Of a stretch of 64,000 bases of DNA, positions 56,136 to 64,000 are shown in pieces. Position numbers and translations under genes: made by a program. A model generated the notes under the pieces. That model searched no databases. It was not told the origin of the DNA and was given only the letters and a program-made list of their open reading frames with translations. Position 1 is the first letter of the stretch, and every line of letters starts with the position of its first letter. Origin of the DNA: CAYZED01 sp964477445 (lineage in GTDB: Bacteria > Bacillota > Clostridia > Lutisporales > Lutisporaceae); contig CAYZED010000010.1 in NCBI GenBank assembly GCA_964477445.1, positions 1 through 64,000 of the forward strand, given 5' to 3'.

Positions 56136-59100
56136 ATGAGTAAAAAGAAAAGAAGTCTTTTATATAGAGGAATAGCATTTAGTTTGGCGTTTGTTTTTTT
56201 CTTTGGAAGCATTCCGATTCCTAATGTTTACGCTGCGAGTATATCCACGGTTCGCTTTGAGAGAAGCAGAATTGATACAGTAAGTGGCTCACCTGAAACG
56301 AATGCATTAGTAATCTATGGAGATGGATTTACGAAATCAAAAGTTTACGGTGGAGACGATGGAAATACACCTTTAACCATTAATTCAACTAGTTCAACAG
56401 ATTCGATGCTTGTAATAAATGATGTGAACTCATTAAATAACATTATAGGACATATTAACAAAATTAAGATTAAAAACGATACATTGGGAACGGAAATCAC
56501 ACCAGTTGGTGGACTAACACTTGATTTAAGTTCTATACCAACGATTTCTAGCGTTTCGAAAAGTAAGGTTTACGTTGGTACGACTTTAGATATTAATGGT
56601 ACAGGTTTTACGGCCCTTGTAGCTGGAAGAGATAAGCTTTATGTAGCAGGAACTCAATATTCACTCAGCAATGGCGATGCAGATCCAGCTACAGCAGATA
56701 TTACCGCTAGTAGATTACTTATCGGAGCAGTTAAATCTCCTAACTTTAATGGTGTTACAGATGTTTACGCAGTGGTGAAATTCCCTTTAAGTGGAGGAAT
56801 TTCTACTGAAATTGAAACAAGGTATAAGAATTGTATTACAGTTATTAACCAAATATCTGGACTAGAAGTGGAGAGAATTGACCCTAACGTCGGACCAAAA
56901 ACAAGAAAGAACGTCGTAAATATTTATGGTAAAGCGGGGCTCTCGAATTTTGCCAGCAATATGAGGGTTTTTATTGAACAAAATAAGATACAGACAGAGG
57001 GACGAACCCTAAATATTATCCAAAAAGCAGGAACAGGAGAGGTGCTTGGGATAACAGTTGAACTGCCAACTACCACGATAGCGGGGCCTGTGGATATTAT
57101 CTTGAAATCAAATGATTTAAGCAGTGAATTTTCAATCCCTACCGCATTTTTATTTGTGGATATTGGAAATGCGCTAACTTTTGATGCGGACAAAATTACT
57201 CCACTCTATAAAAAAGAAACTCAAGCGGTCAATGTTGAAATCACAGGAAAGAATATTGGGTACTTTTCCGGTGCAAATTATGATAAACTTTTGGCGGTTT
57301 CATCACCCACAGTTCTAGGGTATGGAGGCTATAATGGGTATACGAATTTTAGCGATCCAAATGCTTATTTTGTAAAATACACAGGTATGTATAATGGAAG
57401 CCCTGCCACAATTATTCGCCAAATAAAAGTTTATATAAATGATTTGGCTAAGATTAATGAAAATCTTAATCCTGATTTATTGCCAGTTACTCCGCTTTCT
57501 ATTGATGTATCTAATGATACGATAAATGTATTGCCAGCGAATGTTAACTTGGACCCGAATGAGCCAACGAAGGTATCGGTTAAGATAACGACGATAACTA
57601 CAGTTTTTGCTGAGAATCCTGCACCAACTGCAGGAACTACCTTAACACCTATTTACGAGAGATCAGAAGAATATGGCATTCCAAATATTTTTACATATTT
57701 ACCCGATGAAATATCGCCAACTGTAACTAAACTAACACCAGCATATGCTGCAAATGATAAATTAGTTTATATGACGGTAAGAGGAAAAGATTTTCAGGTG
57801 CTTCCAGATGGCACACTTCCAAGAATCTACTTGTCTGATGGTGCAACTACAAGGCAGTTAACTAATGTGGCAGTCTATAATGACAATGATAAAATTGTAG
57901 ATGGGAAAGTTTTTGCTCTTGGAACGAAAATAAAATGTCGTATCCCGATTACTGCTCCACTTGATAATGCGCAAGGTGTTTTCAACATTAAAGTCGTTAA
58001 CCCAAGCGGGGGGCAATATACTTTAATTAATGCTTTTGAATTCAAGGCACCTGTAAGATCGGCAGATAAATTACCTACCATATCAGCAATAACAGAAGCT
58101 TTTGCAGATTTGAAAGGTGGGGCGTTAACTGGCGAGAGGATTACCATTACTGGAACAAATTTTGACACTTCAGCTACTAGCACTCCGAGAGTTATTGTAA
58201 CTATAGATGGAGAAGCGGCGAACCTCGACGGAAAAGTGTCTTCTGATGGTCGTTCACTAAAAGTTATCCCTCCACCAGGAACTAGTGCTGGTTTCACCAA
58301 ACTTCAATTAATAAATGAAGATGGATCAATGGTTAGCACAGATTTTGAATATAAATTAGTAACAAGTAATCCTAAGATTACGAAGGTCACACCTATTTTC
58401 GGGACAAAGGGAACTAGGATAGTAATAAAGGGAGAAGATTTTATCGCTCCAGATTTAGGTCTTGTGGCCACTGACCCGAAGAGAAAAGGTTCTCAAGTAT
58501 TTTTTGATGGAGTAGAGCTAAATGCTTATAATTATAATTCTTCCGGCACCATTATTTCGGATGTTAATAACAGCATTTATTTTAATGGAACATACAACCC
58601 TGGAGATGGAACGGCTTCATATACATTAGATGGGAAAATGGTGAGGGTAGTAGACACAAATACCATTTATGTAGACATTCCAGATCGGTTTTATAGATAC
58701 AGTGCCACAGGAAATGGTTTTTTAGGTAACACACTGATACCACTAAACACTTATGGTATAGAAATTAGAAATCCAGATGGAGCCAGAACTAAGGAGTCCA
58801 TTGATTTTACTTATATGAGACCTTTAACTAAGCCACTTATCACTTCCATTAATCCCGATTTTGCGACGGTTAGTGGAGGAACTATTGTTACTATTAAGGG
58901 TAGTGGCTTTAAGAGTTCTGATATTTTTGTTTTCTTTGGATCAGAAGCATCAACACAGGTGGAGTTTATAAGTAGTTCAGAAATAAAAGCTAAAGTGCCA
59001 GCATATCCAGGAGGGCTCCCTGCAGGAGTTGACAAAATTACTATTCCAGTAACGGTCATGAATTATGATGGCGGAAGTGCACTTTACGTAAACTTTGAAT

Positions 59101-62076
59101 TAAGGGTTCCTTCGAGTAAACCTGTAATTAATAGTATATCGAAAACAAAGGGTAGTACTTCTGGAGGAGATGTAATTNNNNNNNNNNCGTAAACCAGATT
59201 TGACAGAACCACCGAAAGTGTATATTAACGGTATAGAAGCTGCAGTTACCTGGTTTGAGCCGGGGCCAGTTTGTGAAACACTATCAATTACGACACCTAT
59301 GAGTGAGGTTGAGGGAGCTGTTGATATTGTTTTGGTAAACTATGATGCTGGAACGGCAGTGTATAAAGGATTTTCTTATGTGAGAAGTACGCCCGTAATA
59401 AAAACAGTTATACCTGCATATATAAATATGAATGGGAATGTAAGCGCATATTTTACTGGTACGAATTTTACTAAATGGTCAAACATTTCATCATTAGTTA
59501 CAATACCTGGAACGGGTGGAAATCCAGATACTAAAGAAAAAGTAATAGTTGGTGGAATGCCAGTAGATGCAAATACAGTAATTGATACGTTGATGTATTT
59601 CGGGGATGAATCAACAAACGATATGAAAACGATTAATACCGCTACTGGACCGTTTTTTTCTGTAATGGATAATCTGAGATTTGAGGCAGTAAGAGATCCA
59701 GCAGGAACATTTATTACGGTTAAAATATCAAAAGCTTCTGATGGGTCAAATACCCCATTTAGGCAATTCAATTTTTCAGATAAAGGCAAACATTTATTCA
59801 TAATAACTGCTTCACAACAAGGAAAGGTTGGTATTGCAGAAGAAGGAGTACTATTAGAATATGATAACAACATCTTAAAAATTCAACGAAGAATAGCAAC
59901 TCAGGCACAATTAGGAGATGTTGATATTTCTGCTGGAAATTCTTATGGAAGTGTTATCACAAATTCACCGCCTATTAGCATTATAGGTAAAAGATTTGTT
60001 TATATAAAAAACTCAGATGGCGCTATTGCAAAAATATCGCTAGAAATAACAAACCCACTAAGCAAACCGACTATTACATCAATGACTCCTAAAAGTTCAT
60101 ATCTTGATGGAGTTGGAGCGATTCAGCTGATGCCAGTCGGTGGAGCTGAACCTGTCGGAGCAACTGAGTATTACACGTATATACCGATGGCAGGAGGGTC
60201 TCTGATAACTATAAATGGTAAAGACTTCAGAGATAATGTTAAGGTTTTCTTAAATGAAGTGCCATTAACGATTACTGAGAGATCTAATACACTTGATAAA
60301 ATGGTAGTTAAACTTCCCGCAGGGACAACCGCGGATGCAGGAGTAAAAAAGAGGATATTTGTTATAAACGAAGATGGGGGCACCTATGATTCAGGGAAAA
60401 TAGTTAAACCTCATTATCTAATATATAAAGATTCAACAAGCAAACCGATAGTAAGAAAAGTGTCGCCAATCCACACTTCCCAAAAAGGAGGGAATTCTGT
60501 TACACTGACAGGATTAGGCTTTATGAACGGTATGCGTGTATTTATTGGTAATTTTGAATGTCAAGAAGTGCTATTAACAGTTAGACAAGATGGAAGTTTT
60601 GATGATACTCAAGCAGTAGTGAAAATACCCATCGGGATAGCTGAAGGAAAAGCACTTCTACAGGTTATTAACCCAGATAATGGTTATTTTGAGATACAAA
60701 ATGCTATAAGTATTATTAGTAATCCAACAATAACTAAGATAACAAATGACAAAGGTAGAGTTTTAGACCCGATAGTTTTTTCTATTGAAGGCGGACAAGT
60801 ACTTACATTGATAGGAACAAATTTTTTAACTGCTCCGCAAATAATAATAGGTGGCAAGCTAGTTCCTATTTCTGATGTTCAGGAATCAGATAAATATATC
60901 AAGTGCTATAATGCGCAGGATGCAGAAATGGCAGTAATTGGTGGAATTCCAGCATCATCGGTTAGCATTACTAATTCAAGTTCGTTAAAGTTTACTACAC
61001 CAGCTGAGAAAACAGGGCCGTCTTCTATTGTGTTAATAAACAGCGATGGCGGTGTATCAAATATATTCACAGCTGAATACCTGAAACCTATGCCAGATAC
61101 TCCGACAGGTCTCACTGCTGTAGCGGTTGATAGCGACACCATCAAATTGGAATGGGCATTTGTTGAGGGCGCTAGGTATTATGAAGTATATGTATCAAAG
61201 AGTCAATCGAATACACCAAATAATAATTTTGAGTATCGAGGGAGCGTATCACCAATAGATGTGGGAAATGGTGTTTTAAGATATTTTATTGAAGGTCTGA
61301 CACCAAGCACTTGGTATAGCGTCAAATTAAAGGCAGTTAATAATTTCGGAGCATCACTTTTCTCTAGTGTTACTCCAATGGTTAGAACTATGTCGGCGCC
61401 AATTTCAGATATTTTCCAAAACACTACAGAATACCAAGGCGATATTTCCGTTGAAGATAAGCTAAGTTATCAAGGAAGAACTTCTATACTAAGCGCTGGA
61501 GAACGGTCTATAGCTTCGAAATTGCTTACTGTTGCATTTAATAAGCCTCAATTTATATTGAGCGACCCCAAAGTTTTAGATATTAATCTAGTTTTGATAA
61601 AAAAATATCAAGACACCAGAATAGTAATAGAAGATTACTCTATAAATTTAGATTTATTAACAAAAAATCTTCTTACAAGTGCAGCAAATAGCATTTCAAG
61701 TTCTGATGCGAAAGACTCAAAAGTCAGACTTACGATAGACAAACGGCAGGGAGCTTCTTCTGACCAAATAAAAATTAGAGTACCTAGTGGATACGGAATA
61801 GTCCAAAATCCAACAGGAATATTGTTAGATTTGTATCGAGGGAAGAAAGTTACCGCACAAAAATTGTTTAATGGAGATATTACCGCCCTGTTTAAATATC
61901 CGAGCGCCAAGAAAACAGCATATCCTGGTGGACTATATATTGGGTATTATAATACGGCGACTCGAAAGGTTGAGATTTTGGGAACTGAAGCAGGAATTTT
62001 ATCGGGACAAAGTACAGCAAGCACTGCCTTTAATAGAACAGGAAGTTACTTAATTATTGGAAAGAAGAAGAAATAG
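56136..62076 (+). CDS. giant IPT/TIG-repeat surface protein, interrupted by gap
   Basis: This is one secreted protein of about 1980 residues. ATG 56136 follows GGAAGG. A signal peptide (AFSLAFVFFFGSIPIPNVYAAS) precedes about a dozen IPT/TIG immunoglobulin-like repeats; examples are PLITSINPDFATVSGG, ITIKGSGF-like turns and PTITKITNDKG. The 10-N gap cuts one repeat, and the family resumes as PPKVYINGIEA. Near the end is a fibronectin type III domain (PDTPTGLTAVAVDSDTIKLEW region) and a beta-rich tail ending in IIGKKKK. There is no sortase motif or SLH domain, so it may rely on the SLH gene next door for attachment. Confidence 0.85.
59178..59187. other. assembly gap (10 N)
   Basis: The gap lies inside an IPT/TIG repeat, between GGDVI and RKPDLTEPP. 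The frames on each side differ, so its true size is not a multiple that keeps frame with 10; it should be treated as unsequenced. Confidence 0.97.
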
Positions 62077-62085
62077 GTGAATTTT

Positions 62086-64000
62086 ATGATGCGAAAAATA
62101 ACAGCAATAATTATGGCAATAATAATGATGGTAGGGATTATGTTAGCACCTACTATTGTTAATGCTGCGGATGTTAATTATATACCTGTTAAGTTCGCTC
62201 AATCGCTTATTACAAATTCGACATATACTGATATAAAAAGCTCAAAATATGCGGATAGCATAATACAAATGACAGACTACACCATAATAAGAAATTATGG
62301 GTCTAAGACTTATCAGCCAAACAAAGCAGCCACTAAAGATGAGATTTTAGCAGCGCTAGTCAGAGCAGAAGGCGGGTCGGTGGCTTCGGATACTCAGGCA
62401 TTGGCATTGCGTGCCACTGACACATCGATTTCAGCAACTAATGCATATATGATTGGTCATTTAAGACAGGCTCAAACCTTGGGAATTCTCGATGCCACAG
62501 AATCGGCTTTGTTAACGAATGTAACTACTGTTGAAAGAGCAGCAATTAGAAGTGATGTTTATAAAAATGTTGTATTAAAAAATTTCAAAATGACAGCAGC
62601 ACAGTTTCAGGCGCTTTTAAATGTACGAATAGCAAATCGAGCTTATATAAAGTACTTTAAAATTGCCACATCAAGAGAAGAAGTGGCAGTATGGGTGGCC
62701 AGAGCTGCGGGTCTAACTCCGATTATTGGTGATAAGTCCATGACTGTTTATAATTTTAAAGATTGGAAAACAATCAATAGCGCCAAACTTCCATATGTGG
62801 AAGCAGCCCTCAGAGCGGGATATATGAGTGGATCAAGTAAAACAAATTTTTATCCTAAACAGATGATTAGTAGAGGCGAAATGGCTTCTATAATAAAGAA
62901 CGTAATATATGACAAACCAGAAAAAGCTGGTATTACGATTGCTTATGGTGCTATTACATCCTTAAAAAAAATAAAATCATTGAATCCTAAAGATGCTAAA
63001 TATGGATCGGAGATTGTAATTGAAGGGACTGATGGCTCAAAAGCGACTATTACAGTTGATAAATCCACCGAAAAAACTGCAGATGGAAAAATTCTTACAT
63101 CTACATTGCCTGTTCTTAAAGATTCTGTTATAGGAAATGAAAATCTACTTGCAAAGGGGCAATTTGTTGAATATGCAATAAACAGTGATGGAACAGTTCA
63201 ATTAGTCACTGTGGGTAAGTTGAGTCAGTATATCGGAACCTTTCAATCCTATAATGCTGATTCTAAAATAATTATCTTTAAAGATGAGGATAAAACTATA
63301 AGAAAACTCACCACAAATGCTAATTCTGAGATAACCTCAAAGGATACAGCCATTCCACCAGCGAAAATACCAGTTGATTCTCCGGGTAAAGTGATAGTTG
63401 AAGGAAAGGTAATTAAAACGCTTACCTTTGATTTTGATCCAACAATGCTAAGCTCAGACGATATTCCAGTTACTATAAATTATATAGATGACGCCTCGAA
63501 AACATTGAATGCCGTTGATGAGTTGGGTGTTTCTACTGAGTACATGCTTTCAGATGATTATATAGTATTAATAAATGGAAAAGAAGTTGGGCCTAGTGAA
63601 TTATCTTTTGACACGAATGCAACAATAAAAATCAGGAGTGGAAAGGTTTATGAAATATCTACTACTGTCGATATGCCAGAAGAAGACCCATATAATACTC
63701 TAACGGTGAAGATTGCCAGAGTTCGAACATCGACACCGACTGAATTAAATATTTCTTTTACAGCAGACCCAACAGAAATAAGTGGATATGTTATAGACCC
63801 CAATACAGTTATTCTAAAAGGCTCAAAACCAATAAAATCTACTGCATTGCATAGAGGGGATCGAATAAAAGTATATTTGAATTCAGCGCAGGATAAATAT
63901 ATCTCGAGAGTTGAGCTTCAAACAAGCGGACAAGTGCTCAAAGGAGTATACAAAGCCAGAATAGTAAGTGTTTCGGAAACTTCAGATGATATAACTTTAA
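62086..64000 (+). CDS. SLH-domain surface protein (3'-truncated)
   Basis: The frame is open from ATG 62086 (after TAGGTGA) to the window edge, giving 638 residues. A signal peptide (IIMMVGIMLAPTIVNAA) leads into three S-layer-homology-like repeats; the third ends FYPKQMISRGEMASIIKN. SLH repeats bind pyruvylated cell-wall polysaccharide and anchor the protein. The rest so far is beta-rich repeated segments (EIVIEGTDGSKATITVD; VIVEGKVIKTL). It starts 9 nt after the IPT/TIG gene, so they form one operon. The frame lacks a stop because the gene continues past base 64000. Confidence 0.9.
   Translation, partial: MMRKITAIIMAIIMMVGIMLAPTIVNAADVNYIPVKFAQSLITNSTYTDIKSSKYADSIIQMTDYTIIRNYGSKTYQPNKAATKDEILAALVRAEGGSVASDTQALALRATDTSISATNAYMIGHLRQAQTLGILDATESALLTNVTTVERAAIRSDVYKNVVLKNFKMTAAQFQALLNVRIANRAYIKYFKIATSREEVAVWVARAAGLTPIIGDKSMTVYNFKDWKTINSAKLPYVEAALRAGYMSGSSKTNFYPKQMISRGEMASIIKNVIYDKPEKAGITIAYGAITSLKKIKSLNPKDAKYGSEIVIEGTDGSKATITVDKSTEKTADGKILTSTLPVLKDSVIGNENLLAKGQFVEYAINSDGTVQLVTVGKLSQYIGTFQSYNADSKIIIFKDEDKTIRKLTTNANSEITSKDTAIPPAKIPVDSPGKVIVEGKVIKTLTFDFDPTMLSSDDIPVTINYIDDASKTLNAVDELGVSTEYMLSDDYIVLINGKEVGPSELSFDTNATIKIRSGKVYEISTTVDMPEEDPYNTLTVKIARVRTSTPTELNISFTADPTEISGYVIDPNTVILKGSKPIKSTALHRGDRIKVYLNSAQDKYISRVELQTSGQVLKGVYKARIVSVSETSDDITL

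Noticed and set aside
59200..62076. Separate second IPT/TIG gene starting at TTG 59200
   Set aside because: The frame is open back to the N gap, there is no ribosome binding site, and the family motif spans the gap, so it is one gene.

Overview
The window is AT-rich DNA from a low-GC Gram-positive bacterium, most likely a member of the Clostridia (Bacillota). This is inferred from the strong AGGAGG-type ribosome binding sites, frequent TTG and GTG starts, lipoproteins with cysteine lipoboxes, MprF, HD-GYP/GGDEF signalling, a Tad-type pilus machine and large SLH/IPT surface proteins. It is a draft scaffold: three runs of N (1073-1104, 3417-3426, 59178-59187) interrupt genes. The two 10-N runs are clearly nominal in size, because reading frame is lost across them although the protein families continue.

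Layout. 0-3.2 kb: the end of a Tad/Flp pilus operon (CpaF-type ATPase, TadB, TadC). 3.2-7 kb: small accessory genes (ArsC/Spx-like protein, DUF192 protein with a GC-rich core, lipoproteins, a frameshifted membrane protein, a possible SUKH-like protein). 7-9.7 kb: a cysteine-synthase-like enzyme divergent from an XRE-cupin regulator, then a MntA-HepT nucleotidyltransferase/HEPN pair. 9.9-14.5 kb: a probable four-gene operon (type I phosphodiesterase, two MFS transporters, tRNA adenosine deaminase TadA), followed by tRNA-Ser(CGA), whose 3' end is duplicated 190 bp downstream around a hairpin-rich segment. 15-21.8 kb: DUF2752 and TM2 membrane proteins, a Phd-ParE toxin-antitoxin pair, an archaeal-type AAA ATPase with a DUF234 nuclease-like end, MprF and a nitronate monooxygenase-like flavoprotein. 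22-31.3 kb: a GGDEF plus HD-GYP sensor, a 61-codon stand-alone gene, a catalytically degenerate S41-like protein, a minisatellite, tRNA-Ala(GGC), a YhcG-family nuclease, a 5'-nucleotidase and an amidohydrolase. 31.5-34.5 kb: a phospholipase-D/SF2 helicase fused protein overlapping a MazG-like NTP pyrophosphohydrolase, the best candidate for an uncharacterised defence module. 34.5-45.8 kb: a secreted transglutaminase/LRR protein, a TetM/EF-G-like GTPase, UvsE, a rhodanese lipoprotein, two transporters, a B3/4 protein and an alpha/beta hydrolase. 46-52.7 kb: a phosphorelay cluster (hybrid kinase with two receivers and an HPt domain, a receiver-adenylate cyclase, and a receiver-degenerate HD protein broken by an in-frame TAA). 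52.7-55.9 kb: an Fe-S aldo/keto reductase, a DUF2284 protein and an M20 amidohydrolase. 56-64 kb: a giant IPT/TIG-repeat protein followed 9 bp later by an SLH-domain protein that runs off the window.

Short tandem repeats or duplications recur at or just after stop codons in several genes. Between corrected gene starts, no stretch over 300 bases lacks a feature; the longer intergenic stretches hold terminators, promoters or repeats as listed.
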